A DNA stretch of 64,000 nucleotides from Sphingobium sp. CAP-1 (GCF_009720145.1 NZ_CP046256.1:1-64000); one strand, 5' to 3'; shown: positions 36,755 through 46,501, counted from the first letter of the stretch. The notes: generated by a model not told the origin, from the letters alone. Program-made: numbers and translations.

Positions 36755-37282
36755 TCATTCCGGTTCATACCCGCACGAGCTGAAGTAGTTTGCGCATTCG
36801 GCGGGTTGGAAGATGTCGACGAGCCTGCCGATCAGCCCCCACAGCCCGCTGACGGTTCGTTCGCCCGCCTTGCGCAGCATGGCTTTCAGGCGAGAGAATG
36901 CTTTTTCTATAGGATTGAAGTCGGGGCTGTAGGGCGGGAGGAAGCGCAGGGTTGCTCCCGCCGCTTCGATCCGTTCTTTCACGGCGGCCCGCTTGTGGCT
37001 TGAAAGGTTGTCCATGATGACGACGTCGCCGGGCCGCAACTCTGGCACCAAAACCTGCGCCACATAGGCTTCGAACCAGTCGCCGTTGATCGGACCATCG
37101 AGCACCATCGGCGCGACCATGCCGGTCATTCGCAGGCCGGCCACCAGCGTGGTGGTCTTGCGATGACCATGCGGGTAGCCCATCCGCAGCCGCTCACCCT
37201 TGGCGCAACGGCCGTGGCTGCGGGTCATGTTGGTGGCGGTCCAGGTCTCGTCGATGAAAACGAGGCGTTCGGGTTCGAGGTC
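36755..37282 (-). pseudogene. IS630-family transposase, C-terminal part
   Basis: The DDE core is recognisable: FIDETWTATN (first Asp and Glu), VVIMDNLSSHK (second Asp), and FLPPYSPDFNPIEKAFS (Glu). The N-terminal DNA-binding half is missing. The frame is open up to 37282 and ends exactly where a 38-bp Tn3-family terminal repeat begins, showing that the Tn3 element inserted into, or deleted part of, this IS. Confidence 0.85.
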
Positions 37283-37320
37283 GGGGTCAGTTCTGGCTGA
37301 GGGCGGAATGACACCCTAAG
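37283..37320. repeat. 38-bp terminal inverted repeat of a Tn3-family transposon
   Basis: Starts GGGGTCAGTTCTGG and ends CACCCTAAG, with the GGGG...TAAG boundaries and 38-bp length of Tn3-family ends. It overlaps the tnpA stop codon. I did not find the partner repeat in the window. Confidence 0.8.
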
Positions 37321-39263
37321 CGGCGGAGTCCTTGGGCCAAAGGTACTCACCAGTGAGAAGGATGTGGGCCCACCCGAGCGGCGAGATATGGGCGAGAAGA
37401 TGGTCGGGGGTATCGAGCCCTTCGCGGCGGCGAGCTTCGACGGCATGGCCGAGATGCAGGGTGTTCCAGTAGACGATGATGGCGGTCAGTAGGTTGAGGC
37501 CAGCGATCCGGTAATGCTGACCCTCCGTCGTGCGGTCGCGGATTTCGCCCTGACGGCCAATGCGCAGGGCATTTTTCAACGCATGATGTGCCTCACCTTT
37601 GTTGAGGCCCACCTGTGCACGGCGCTGCATACCGGCGTCGAGAATCCATTCGACGATGAATAGCGTCCGCTCGATCCGGCCCACCTCGCGCAGCGCGGCT
37701 GCAAGATCGTTCTGGCGCGGATAGGCGGCGAGCTTGCGCAAGATGCTGCTCGGCGCGACCTGCCCCGCGCTCATGGTGGCGGCGCAGCGGAACAGGTCGG
37801 GCCAGTTGGAAACGATCAGCGCCTCACGAACCTTGCCGCCCACCAGCGGGCGCAGCTCGCTCGGCGTGGTGGCAGGGTCGAATACGTACAGTCGTTTGGA
37901 TGGGAGGTCGCGGATGCGCAGCACAAGGCGGTAGCCGAGCATGGCGCTGATCCCGAACAGATGATCGGTGAACCCGCCAGTGTCGGCGTATTGCTCTTCG
38001 ATCCGTCGCCCTGCCTCATTCATCGTCAGCCCGTCGAGCAGGTAAGGTGCTTCGCTGACTGTGGCTGGAATAGTCCGCGATGCAAACGGCGCGAAGCGGT
38101 CGTTGACGTGAGTATAGGCCTTGATTCCGGGATCGTTGCCGTAGCGGGCGTTGATCGTGTTCATCGCCTCGCCCTGCCGTGCTGCGGGGAAGAACTGGCC
38201 ATCGGCCGATGCGGCTCTACCCATACCCCACACCTGGGCCATCGGCAGCGCCCCTTGCGCCGCGACCACGTTGGCCAGCGCCTGGTCGATCGCCTCGCTT
38301 TCGACGTGCCAGCGCGCGAGACGGGAGAGTTGCCAATAGTCGTGGGTGTTGGAAGCCTCTGCCATCTTACGCAGGCCCAAATTCAGGCCCTCGGCGAGCA
38401 GGACGTTGAGCAGACCAATTCGGTCGCCGCACGGCACGCCGGTGCGCAGATGCGTGAAGGCATCGGTGAAACCCAGCGCGGTATCGACTTCGAGCAGCAG
38501 ATCGGTGATGCGGACGGGCGGCAGGCGGCGATACAGATCGAGCATCAGATCCTCGATCCCATCCGGCGCGTCGGCGGTGAGGCGATCAATGCGCAGCGTG
38601 CCGTCTTCGATGCTGCCTTTCGGAATTGTACCGCTGCGCGCGGCGCGACCGAGCCGGGCAAGGCCATCGGCGAGACGCACCTTGCGGTCAGCCAGCCAGA
38701 CATGCGGGTCGGACGGGACCGCTAGCTTCGCGGCATGCGCGACCGCCATCGGCACGAGGACGTGGCGCAGGTCACCATACCGATGCGAGCGGTCGAACCA
38801 GATGTCGCCCGAGCGCAGCGCGTCGCGCAGGTGGAACATGACCGCGACTTCCCGGAGGCGGGCATCATCATCGCCCTTCGCCCGCAACTGTCGCCGCCAT
38901 TTGGAATGCGGGCGCAAGAAATCGTCGGCCGCCGGAACTGCGCCCCTGGTAGCGATGGCGGTAGCCGCGTCCAGCAAAGGCCGTGCAACCGCCGCAGCTT
39001 TGAGGTCGAGGCATCGCAGCATGCGCGGGGCATACCGACGGAAGCGGTGATACCCCTGATCAACATAGGCCAGCGGATCGTCGCCCAAGGTGTCCGTCAA
39101 CGTCTTGGCCGTAGCGACGAGACTGGTGAGCCGTTCCCATCCCGCCCCGCGCGCGACCGCATCTTCCAGCGACGCGCCGTCGCCATGCGCTTCGAGCAAT
39201 GATTGACCGAGTGCAGTGAAGCCGTTCAAAGTCGCAGTGGTAGCGCCTCTGGTTTCTACGACC
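37316..39263 (-). pseudogene. tnpA: Tn3-family transposase, C-terminal two thirds
   Basis: About 648 residues. The frame is open at its 5' side (VVETRGATTATLNGFTALG), where IS6100 cuts it at 39263. It contains the conserved Tn3 regions (THVNDRFAPF, DTGGFTDHLFGI, YRLVLRIRDLPSKRLY, LNKGEAHHALKNALRIGRQG, NLLTAIIVYWNT). A complete TnpA is near 990 residues, so about a third is missing. The terminal repeat next to its stop fixes the transposon end. It could be the far part of the tnpA whose start is at 10407-10664. Confidence 0.88.
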
Positions 39264-40142
39264 GGCTCTGTTGCAAAGATTGGCGGCAGTCAGAGGTAGG
39301 CTGTCGCTCTGCGCCGATCAGGCGGCTGCTGCGAAATGGTGGTTGAGCATGCCCATGGCCTCCGTCAGCGCCGAGGGCCCAATGCCAAAAGCTCTCTCCA
39401 CAAGGCGCACCTCGCCCCTGATGCCGGGCTGCAGGCACCAGGGGCGAGCCTGTCCTTTGCGCAGGGCTCGCATGACTTCGAATCCCTTGATCGTGGCATA
39501 GGCCGTGGGGATCGATTTGAAACCGCGCACCGGCTTGATCAGTATCTTGAGCTTTCCGTGATCGGCCTCGATCACGTTATTGAGATACTTCACCTGCCGG
39601 TGGGCCGTCTCCCGGTCCAGCTTTCCTTCGCGCTTCAATTCGGTGATCGCTGCACCATAGCTCGGCGCTTTGTCGGTATTGAGCGTGGCAGGCTTTTCCC
39701 AGTGCTTCAGGCCTCGCAGGGCCTTGCCCAGGAACCGCTTCGCTGCCTTGGCGCTGCGGGTCGGCGACAGGTAGAAATCGATCGTGTCGCCCCGCTTGTC
39801 GACTGCCCGGTACAGGTAGGTCCACTTGCCCCGCACCTTGACGTAGGTTTCATCCAGGCGCCAGCTCGGATCAAAGCCACGCCGCCAGAACCAGCGCAGC
39901 CGCTTCTCCATCTCCGGGGCGTAGCACTGGACCCAGCGATAGATCGTCGTATGGTCGACCGAAATGCCGCGTTCCGCCAGCATTTCCTCAAGGTCGCGAT
40001 AGCTGATCGGATAGCGACAATACCAGCGCACCGCCCACAGGATCACATCACCCTGGAAATGGCGCCACTTGAAATCCGTCATCGTTCCGTCGTCCAATCT
40101 CCGCCAAGCATGCTCAAGCTTCACGATTTTTGCAACAGAGCC
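39264..40142 (-). mobile_element. IS6100 (IS6 family)
   Basis: 14-bp ends GGCTCTGTTGCAAA (39264-39277) and the complementary TTTGCAACAGAGCC ending at 40142 enclose about 880 bp with one transposase gene. This matches IS6100 in ends, length and protein. The 8-bp sequences on the two sides are unlike, so it marks a recombination or deletion joint between the Tn3 remnant and the TonB gene. Confidence 0.93.
39318..40082 (-). CDS. tnpA: IS6100 transposase
   Basis: 254 residues from the ATG at 40082. A DDE core of IS6 type: WRLDETYVKV, LNTDKAPSYG and NVIEADHGKLK. The frame is also open upstream into the TonB receptor, so an accidental fusion of receptor and transposase could be read, but the IS start codon is the natural one. 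IS6 elements transpose by cointegrates and often assemble catabolic regions. Confidence 0.93.
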   Translation of the reverse strand: MTDFKWRHFQGDVILWAVRWYCRYPISYRDLEEMLAERGISVDHTTIYRWVQCYAPEMEKRLRWFWRRGFDPSWRLDETYVKVRGKWTYLYRAVDKRGDTIDFYLSPTRSAKAAKRFLGKALRGLKHWEKPATLNTDKAPSYGAAITELKREGKLDRETAHRQVKYLNNVIEADHGKLKILIKPVRGFKSIPTAYATIKGFEVMRALRKGQARPWCLQPGIRGEVRLVERAFGIGPSALTEAMGMLNHHFAAAA

Positions 40143-40844
40143 GTTTTTGCGGCTTACGCGGCGGTCCAGCGTCCGGTTGTAGAAGGTGCCATGATCGTTG
40201 AGCGAGAAGCCCGCCACCTTCACCGCCAGCAGATCAGTCACCACCGGGATCGATACCGAGCCTTCGAAGTCATGTCGGCCATAGCTGCCGACGACCACCC
40301 GCGCACGGCCGGAAAGCGGCTCGGACGGCTCTGGCCGGGTGCGCGTGACGTTGAGTGCGCCGCCGGTCGTGTTCTTGCCGAACAGCGTGCCCTGCGGCCC
40401 GCGCAGCACTTCAATCTGCTGAAAATCGAACGACTGCAATAGCTGGCCGGTCGAAGTGGACAAGTACACCCCGTCCATCACCACGCCGACGCCCGGCTCG
40501 AAGCTCTTTTCGATGTCCTGGAAGGAGATGCCGCGCAGGCTGATGTTGGCCGCGCCCGGCCCCGAAGGCGAAGGCGAGATCGTCAGCGACGGAACCCGCC
40601 CGGCCAGATCCTGAATGTCGCGCTGGTTCTGCTTGGCCAGATCGGCGGCCGAAAACGCCGAGACCGAAAGCGGCACGTCCTGAAGGTTCTCCGAGCGCTT
40701 CTGCGCGGTCACCACGATCTCGCTGAGCTGGCCATCAGCCGCCGTAGCATCGCCGCCATAGGAACTTTGTGCATGTGCCGTCACGGCAACAAGACCGGCA
40801 GCAACGGCAAGAATGCTCGCCGCGCCCTTCAAGCGCTTGGTCAT
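40143..40844 (-). pseudogene. TonB-dependent receptor, N-terminal part cut by IS6100
   Basis: 234 codons from the ATG at 40844 (AAGGGAGAG upstream). A signal peptide (ILAVAAGLVAVTAHAQ) is followed by a TonB box region (EIVVTAQKRSENLQDVPLSV) and a plug with GVGVVMDGVYLS and VLRGPQGTLFGKNTTGG, typical of the large sphingomonad receptors for plant or aromatic compounds. The barrel is missing. Its promoter region faces a TetR gene. Confidence 0.88.
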
Positions 40845-41045
40845 CGATCTCTCCCTTCGCCATCCTCCCGTCTGGTTTGCGGGAGCGGGTGGTTCTGACA
40901 ACAGTTAAATTTATAACGCGCATTAAAACACCTATCTATTTGATCAGATGGTGCGGGTTTCAGCGCCACTTCGCGAAAATATAATTCGAAAGATAAATTT
41001 CTCGGCCAGCTTGGCCAGATCGGGACAAGCGGTTAGATCTGAAAA

Positions 41046-41714
41046 ATGGACATAAACGAGCTTGCCACAGACCCCCCCCCGTCCCGCTCGGACCGAACCC
41101 GGCTGCGCATAATGCGCGTCGCCGAGCGTTTGTTCGGCGCAGAGGGCATGAACGGCCCCTCCCTCCGCCAGATCGCAACCGCCGCCGGGCAAAGCAACGC
41201 TAGCGTCATCCAGTACCACTTTGCCGACAAGGACAACCTGGTCCGCGAGATCATGCTGAACCGGGTCATCGAAATGGAACCGGCTCGCGCCGCCATGCTG
41301 ACGACCGCAGAGAGTAACGGCCAACTCGGCAGTCTCGAGACTCTTCTGCGTATCCTGTGCATGCCTCACATCGCCCTACGCGATGACGCCGGGCGTTTCC
41401 CCTTCGGTGAGTTCCTGCTGGATTTCATGCTGCGGTATCGCGGACCATCGGCTTCGACGCACCCGTTCGACGCGCAGCCCAATCTGGTGCCCTGCCTTGT
41501 GCAGACGCTGTCGCTAATCGATGCCCGCCTACACTACATGGACCGCGCTATTGTCTCGCACCGAACCATGACCGCAGTAGTCATATTTCTCCACAACCTC
41601 ATACGGGCGAGCGAGCAAAAGCTCGTCGGCCCACCCTTCGATCTGCAGATCGAAGACGCAATCCTGATGGGCACCCAGGCGATATTGGCCCCCTTGCCAC
41701 CGCTGACCATTTAG
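41046..41714 (+). CDS. TetR-family transcriptional regulator
   Basis: 222 residues. The helix-turn-helix is RIMRVAERLFGAEGMNG, SLRQIATAAG, and ASVIQYHFADKDNLVREIM. The C-terminal ligand domain is divergent. It faces away from the truncated TonB receptor across about 200 bases and was probably its repressor. An AT-rich stretch (40905-40945) could be the shared promoter. Confidence 0.88.
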   Translation: MDINELATDPPPSRSDRTRLRIMRVAERLFGAEGMNGPSLRQIATAAGQSNASVIQYHFADKDNLVREIMLNRVIEMEPARAAMLTTAESNGQLGSLETLLRILCMPHIALRDDAGRFPFGEFLLDFMLRYRGPSASTHPFDAQPNLVPCLVQTLSLIDARLHYMDRAIVSHRTMTAVVIFLHNLIRASEQKLVGPPFDLQIEDAILMGTQAILAPLPPLTI

Positions 41715-41990
41715 GGGCTATTTGAACGGTTATACCGCCCTGATTCGACAAATTGCCGAGGCAAATTCGTCTCCGAGACGGGCTATTTATCTATCGGCCA
41801 GCGCCGGCCGTTCCTGAAACGATCGTTGGGGCTTCGGGAATGGCGGATGTTGGATCGGGACCCGTCATTCCCGGCCCAGCTCGCGAACGTCGGTTTTGTC
41901 CCAGATCACGTTAGAATCGGTCTGCTTGATTCGCCCGAGGCGGGCAGCGCACCGCTAACGGAATTCTTATTTCGTGCTCCTCCTCTACGC

Positions 41991-42908
41991 TCATTCGCCA
42001 ATCTCCTGGGCCGGCGACCTATTAGGAAGAACGCCTAGACCTTGGGCCTGGGCGATGATGCGTCTCACGCCCTCAGGTGACCATTGCATCCCCCCTCGCG
42101 GGGTTGGCTCTCGCAAATCCTTACTCAACCAAGCCGCAATGCCGCGCAGCGTGGCGTTTGGCTCAGTTCTGAGCTTGTCGGCGACAAGTAGAGCAACGCG
42201 GCTATCACGCGAAAGGCGCGGCGCCGTTTCAAGGATCACAGGATCTGCGTACCCTGCATCAACAAGCGTTCGGCACGCCTTCACCAGCGTGCGTTCAGAA
42301 AACGAGCGCACCGGGGGCTTGAGCGTCCGAATGTGCCGCAACACCAACGCCCAAGGCAACTGCGGCCGCAAGCGCTCAACGAGCGGCAGCCAACCCCGCC
42401 GGCCATCAATCAGTTCGTGGAGATGCTTTTCCCTCAGGCTGTGACGCAAGTTATCGATTGCTGACGGATCCCGTGCGCGCATTTTCGGATTTCCCGGCTT
42501 AGCGCCGCGCGCGACAGCCGCCTTGAGGCCGGCGCGCGTACGCTCGCGAATAAGCGCCCGTTCGAACTCTGCAAAGGCGCCAAGCATCTGTGTCATCAGC
42601 ATGCCTTGCGGGCTGCTGGTGTCGATCGGATCGTTGATCGAGCGAAAATACGCGCCCTTCTCACGAAGCGCTTCGACCATTTCCAGCAAATGCGACAACG
42701 ATCGTGCGAGGCGATCAATCCGCACAACCACAAGGGTGTCCCCCTGCCCTACCGCTGCGAGCGCGTTGGCTAGTTTTGGTCGGCTCCGGCTAGCGCCGCT
42801 GGCCCGGTCCTCGAATATGGTCATGCAGCCGGCGCGCCGGAGCTCAGTGAGTTGCGCGAAGGTATCCTGTTCGTCGGTAGATACGCGGGCGTAACCAATA
42901 AGGGGCAT
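41991..42908 (-). CDS. Serine recombinase with extended C-terminus
   Basis: 305 residues. The catalytic domain is complete: LIGYARVSTDEQ with the serine, VVVRIDRLARSLSHL, PQGMLMTQMLGAFAEFERALIRERT. Beyond residue ~145 there is an unusual 160-residue tail (RRGWLPLVERLRPQLPWAL, GIAAWLSKDLREPTPRGGMQWSPEGVRRIIAQ) that looks like a recombinase-type DNA-binding domain of larger size than in Tn3 resolvases. A dyad upstream (42928-42951) may be its site. It may act in plasmid multimer resolution or as a transposon remnant. Confidence 0.85.
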   Translation of the reverse strand: MPLIGYARVSTDEQDTFAQLTELRRAGCMTIFEDRASGASRSRPKLANALAAVGQGDTLVVVRIDRLARSLSHLLEMVEALREKGAYFRSINDPIDTSSPQGMLMTQMLGAFAEFERALIRERTRAGLKAAVARGAKPGNPKMRARDPSAIDNLRHSLREKHLHELIDGRRGWLPLVERLRPQLPWALVLRHIRTLKPPVRSFSERTLVKACRTLVDAGYADPVILETAPRLSRDSRVALLVADKLRTEPNATLRGIAAWLSKDLREPTPRGGMQWSPEGVRRIIAQAQGLGVLPNRSPAQEIGE

Positions 42909-42927
42909 TTGTCACAATCCATCTAAT

Positions 42928-42951
42928 GGGAACAACCGACCGGTTGTCCCC
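42928..42951. promoter_or_regulatory. Dyad upstream of serine recombinase, candidate crossover or operator
   Basis: GGGAACAACCG and CGGTTGTCCCC form an inverted repeat with 10 of 11 arm positions matching and a 2-base centre, 19 bases before the recombinase ATG. Size and place fit a recombinase site. Confidence 0.45.
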
Positions 42952-43375
42952 GTATGGTAATCGCTTGAGCCCCGGTTGACCATCGTCCGAGGCGGATCAG
43001 ATGCCTGGCACCCATCCCGTTTGAACCGAGTGTGCGGACGTTGAGAGAAGCCCCCTGCCCCGCCTGTCCTAGCCTGTGAATGCGCTAAGAAAGTGTCGCC
43101 GAAAAACGCTGGAGATCAGCCACGCAGCATCCAGGCGTCCGGCGGTATTCTTCCCTGAATCCAGCCGTATTCTTTCAACGCAGGATCCAGAAATTGGGCG
43201 GCGCCGGAGCGTCCAGTCGTATCCTGAAAACGACACACCTTATAAAGAACGGTCAAATCTGCTTATGTGATAAGTGCAATTATCAAGGGTTAATATCCGA
43301 AAGCATCCGACTGGTTGTATAGTTATTGCTTGCTTGCTATACATATCTGAGAGCGCATTGATTTGACGGGGTTTT
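42952..43375. other. Regulatory intergenic region before the 402-aa gene
   Basis: No credible gene. Three loosely similar segments (GCGGTATTCTTCC near 43140, GCCGTATTCTTTC near 43164, GTCGTATCCTGAAAA near 43217) precede two clean dyads: TGATAA-N6-TTATCA (43268-43285) and TGTATAG-N14-CTATACA (43316-43343). The dyads lie within 110 bases of the next start codon and look like operators. Confidence 0.5.
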
Positions 43376-44584
43376 ATGACCTCACCGCTGGCCTTTCCGT
43401 GTTACGGACCCGATGAACCGCCCTCCCCCGCGGATATCGAGGCGCTGTGCGCAACCCAGGTGCACGCGGCCCGCGCCCTCGGTCAGCTTGATGCCGCCCT
43501 CACGTGGTGTCCGCCCGACATATATCCCATCCTCGCTGCGCGTCTCATTCGCGAGACGCTGATCTCGGCGCTGCGGCAGGAAGGGCATGCGTTCACCGAC
43601 GCTCGCTTCCATGCCTGGTTCGCGGGGCTTGTACCACTTTCCGACGAACCGCTCCAGTTCGCCCTCGCCCCCCGCGCTCTGGTGACCACCCTGCTCGCCG
43701 AGATGACCCGCAGCAGCTGGGCGCCGCTGGCGGACGCGGCACGTGGATTTGAAAAAGCCTGTCTGGCCCTGCGGGACCTCGACAACCATCCGGCCGTCGA
43801 AGCCGCGCTGGCCGCCATCGACGAGGCCGCGGCGCTGGTGGCAGATCTGGAGCCGGCCCCCCTCCCCTTTGCGGCCCTGGCCGCCCTCCACCGCGCCATC
43901 GGCCAAAGTCCGCGCTTTGCCCCCGCCGAGCGTGCAATCGAGCCGATCACGCTCGGTGGGCGACAAGTGGCGATTGAGCGGGCGCGGCCGCCCTCGCCGC
44001 GCTGGGCGGTCGAATACGCCTTTGCCGCCCATCTGCGAGCCACCGGCGCATTGAGTGCGGTACTGCCGCTGAACGGCCTGATCCGGCTCGATACGGTGCG
44101 CGCGGCCGACGTCGACGAAAAACCGGCACATGCCGCCATCGTTCAGTCCGAAGCGCTGCGCGATGCCCTGAATCACCTCAACAGCCTTCTGGTTGAGGCC
44201 CGCGACATATGCAGAGACCTCGCCGATCGTTATAGCGGGAAGCGCGCGAGTTCACGTGCCCCGCAACTCTACGGCCTCCTCTCCGGCTTTGGCCCGCTGC
44301 GTTCGTCCCAGATCGAAGCCGTGCTGGGCGCCACCCGCCTCGGGGTGCGGACCATGCTTGCCGCCCTGTCGCAGGCAGGCGACCTGACCATCGAAACCCT
44401 GTCGGGGGTCAAGCTCTATTCGGTTACGCACACTCGGGCGCCCCTTGCGCCATCCGCGCTGACCGATGAACCGGGCCACTTTTCGAGTGAGGCGCTCGAG
44501 GACTATGATGCCGCGCTCGCGCAGATCGACGCCCTGCTGGCGCGCTACGACGATCGAGACGATCGATCGGACGGCGAAAGCTGA
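43376..44584 (+). CDS. Unrecognised 402-aa protein with C-terminal winged-helix-like region
   Basis: I do not firmly recognise this protein. The ATG at 43376 has GGGG four bases upstream. It is Ala/Leu-rich and largely helical. Residues about 300-360 (APQLYGLLSGFGPLRSSQIEAVLG, RLGVRTMLAALSQAGDLTIE) read as a winged helix with degenerate helix-turn-helix. The overall plan (helical body, C-terminal wHTH) recalls the RHE_PE00001/DUF1612-type plasmid proteins. It is isolated between a recombinase and the origin, behind two strong dyads. It may be a plasmid regulator (inference). Confidence 0.6.
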   Translation: MTSPLAFPCYGPDEPPSPADIEALCATQVHAARALGQLDAALTWCPPDIYPILAARLIRETLISALRQEGHAFTDARFHAWFAGLVPLSDEPLQFALAPRALVTTLLAEMTRSSWAPLADAARGFEKACLALRDLDNHPAVEAALAAIDEAAALVADLEPAPLPFAALAALHRAIGQSPRFAPAERAIEPITLGGRQVAIERARPPSPRWAVEYAFAAHLRATGALSAVLPLNGLIRLDTVRAADVDEKPAHAAIVQSEALRDALNHLNSLLVEARDICRDLADRYSGKRASSRAPQLYGLLSGFGPLRSSQIEAVLGATRLGVRTMLAALSQAGDLTIETLSGVKLYSVTHTRAPLAPSALTDEPGHFSSEALEDYDAALAQIDALLARYDDRDDRSDGES

Positions 44585-44728
44585 AATCCGGCGAAAATCG
44601 CGTCCCCGCAAATGCCCCTTACAGCGCCAAAACGACACTGAGCCAGGCACGACTATAGCAAGGGCCTCAAATCGCGCTGTACGGGCTTCTCAGGGCAAAT
44701 TTACATGCCGAGCGCGCCACGCCGACCG

Positions 44729-45344
44729 TCATCCACCCAATTTTGCACCAATGAGCTGCCTATGAAGCCGAACAAGCCATGTCCGTAATCGCGCGCCGCA
44801 TGGCGACCGATCGGACCGCCCCGTCGGGCGCACCGCACGCGCCAAGTCGCGCGCGGCCTTATCGAGGCGTGCCAGCGACGTCGCAAGCCTGTCATCGCGG
44901 CGAGACCCATCGGATGCCGGCATCACCGACAAGGGCAATTGATGCTCGTGACACCACAAGTTGGCGCTCGATATTCATTCCTTGCGATATGAAGCGACCG
45001 CCCTTCGGCTAGCATGCCGGACCAGCAGCATGCGCACCCATAGTGGCGCAGGGCGGGTGGCAACAACCAATGCGCGGGCCACGCGGAAAAACCGTCCATC
45101 ACCGCAGCGCTGCCGATATTCACTGCCCATCCCAGCCCGGTAACGAGTTCGTCGATGGCCGCATGATGCCACGTCGGCAGGTCGAGCTTGCCGCGCGCCG
45201 GATCATAATCTTCCGGATCGGTATCGAAATCGAAATAGCGGAACAAGGTTCTGCGCGAGGTGTCGTGGCGCCGCGCGATCCGGTCAAGCCACGAATCGAA
45301 ACACTCTTCAGGCTGGCGCTACCATCGTTGGAATTCGTCACCAC
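44729..45344 (-). pseudogene. Decayed TniQ-like gene
   Basis: Three reading frames must be joined. One start frame runs from 45344. A second gives CFDSWLDRIARRHDTSRRTLFRYF (TniQ N-terminal signature) and a zinc-finger-like YGCACC segment. A third, from about 44959, gives WCHEHQLPLS. At least two frameshifts break it. TniQ proteins are transposon or target-selection accessory proteins. This is likely a relic of a Tn7/Tn5053-like element. Confidence 0.45.
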
Positions 45345-45535
45345 CGGCCTTGCTATGATGCTCTCGCTTGTGTTGCAGCCTTCCGAGTTCGTTTCCCCTT
45401 CCCTCTTGAATCTCTTTCAAAGAGAGGAAGCGCCGCAGGCGGCGTTACTTCGTTTAGACTCTAAGGTTCAAAAGTTAGCCTGTGGACGGCTTGCCTGCGA
45501 CTCACGGATTCATCACGAGTCGCGCGCATTGCCCC

Positions 45536-46464
45536 GTTCCTAAAATACCGTTCGGCCGTTCCCGAAGTACCTAGCTATCCGTTCCCATTGAACCGTGATT
45601 CGGTTCCCAAAGTACCGTGCTGCGTTCCTGAAATACCGTGCCTCGGCTCGTGCTGTCCTGTGAGTAAAATGCGTTTTACCGGGACCTATATACCGGAAAA
45701 CAGGGTCTTTTCCAGCGTTCAGGCTATTTCAGATTGCCTCATTTGGCGGGCGGTTGCGTCCGCGGGTTAGCGGCTTACGGATCGATTCGGCGACCCCAGA
45801 TTCGCAATAGCGACTCGCCACGGTATTTCAGGAACGCCGAGGTGCCCTCTGGGGTGCTTCGCCGCTGTAGGACATCGCCGTTTGGTTAAATCGATGGCGC
45901 GAGACTGGCTCATAGGTGCGTGCCGGCAGCGACTTCGTCCGGCCGTTCGGGCGCCCTCCTGGCCTTTGGACCGAATTCATCGGGCCGTACACGGTACTTG
46001 GGGAACGGCTATTCCAGTGGCCCCGCAACGGAGTTGGGCGCCGGCTCCGCCAGTGTGGGGCATTCTCACGGTATTTCAGGAACGGCCTTGCGCTCAGGGC
46101 CTTGCGCATCTGTTGGTCAACATGGAGAGGCCCCCTACCCGCCCGCTCGGCGTGGCTCCCGTGACCGTCGGGCGAGCCTGAACATTGACGTCGTGCAGCC
46201 TGATCCGGCCTCGGCGCGTCTTGCAGGCGTCTGGCGCGCGTTCCCAATATACCGATATCTTGCGGTCGCGCTCTGTTGTGCTGTTCTGCTTTCAGATTTC
46301 TGAGTGCCGGGCGCTGGACGTCTCACTGACCGTCGCCATTGCGAGGACCCTATTGCGATCACGGCGTACGGATCGGGCGGAGAATCCGCAGGTGAGGGTG
46401 GGCCGCCGGGCAGGGTGATTGGTCAGCCGCGATGCCGGCGGGTTTGACGCGGTACTACAGGAAC
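45536..46464. other. Iteron-type replication origin (oriV)
   Basis: Five direct 16-bp repeats of GTTCCYRAARTACCGT start at 45536, 45558, 45581, 45603 and 45624, about 22 bp (two helical turns) apart; the third is degenerate. Inverted single copies lie at 45820-45835, 45991-46006, 46068-46083 and 46449-46464, and one direct copy at 46240-46255. This is the layout of a RepA-controlled origin with extra handcuffing sites. It is next to repA. A 15-bp hairpin (45411-45425) lies on the far side. No gene is credible in 45345-46501. Confidence 0.88.
45664..45679. promoter_or_regulatory. Palindrome GTAAAATGCGTTTTAC beside the iterons
   Basis: A 16-bp dyad with GTAAAA/TTTTAC arms, 25 bases after the last clustered iteron. 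Nearly the same palindrome lies before repA (47638-47653). The two copies bracket repA and the origin. It is a candidate ParB centromere-like site or RepA/ParB operator. Confidence 0.55.
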
Positions 46465-46501
46465 GGTCGGTCGGGCAGTTCCACGGTCTGCGGCTGTTGA
46501 C

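Noticed and set aside
39318..40901. Single frame apparently fusing a TonB receptor to a transposase
   Set aside because: The fusion is an accident of IS6100 insertion in frame; the terminal repeat at 40142 and the transposase ATG at 40082 separate the two parts.
41715..41990. Small frame at 41826-42038 and possible iteron at 41810
   Set aside because: The frame has no family features or ribosome site, and the iteron match covers only part of the repeat.
45536..45639. CRISPR-like short repeats
   Set aside because: Repeats are 16 bp and degenerate, with 5-7 bp gaps and scattered inverted copies next to repA; this is an iteron origin, not a CRISPR array.
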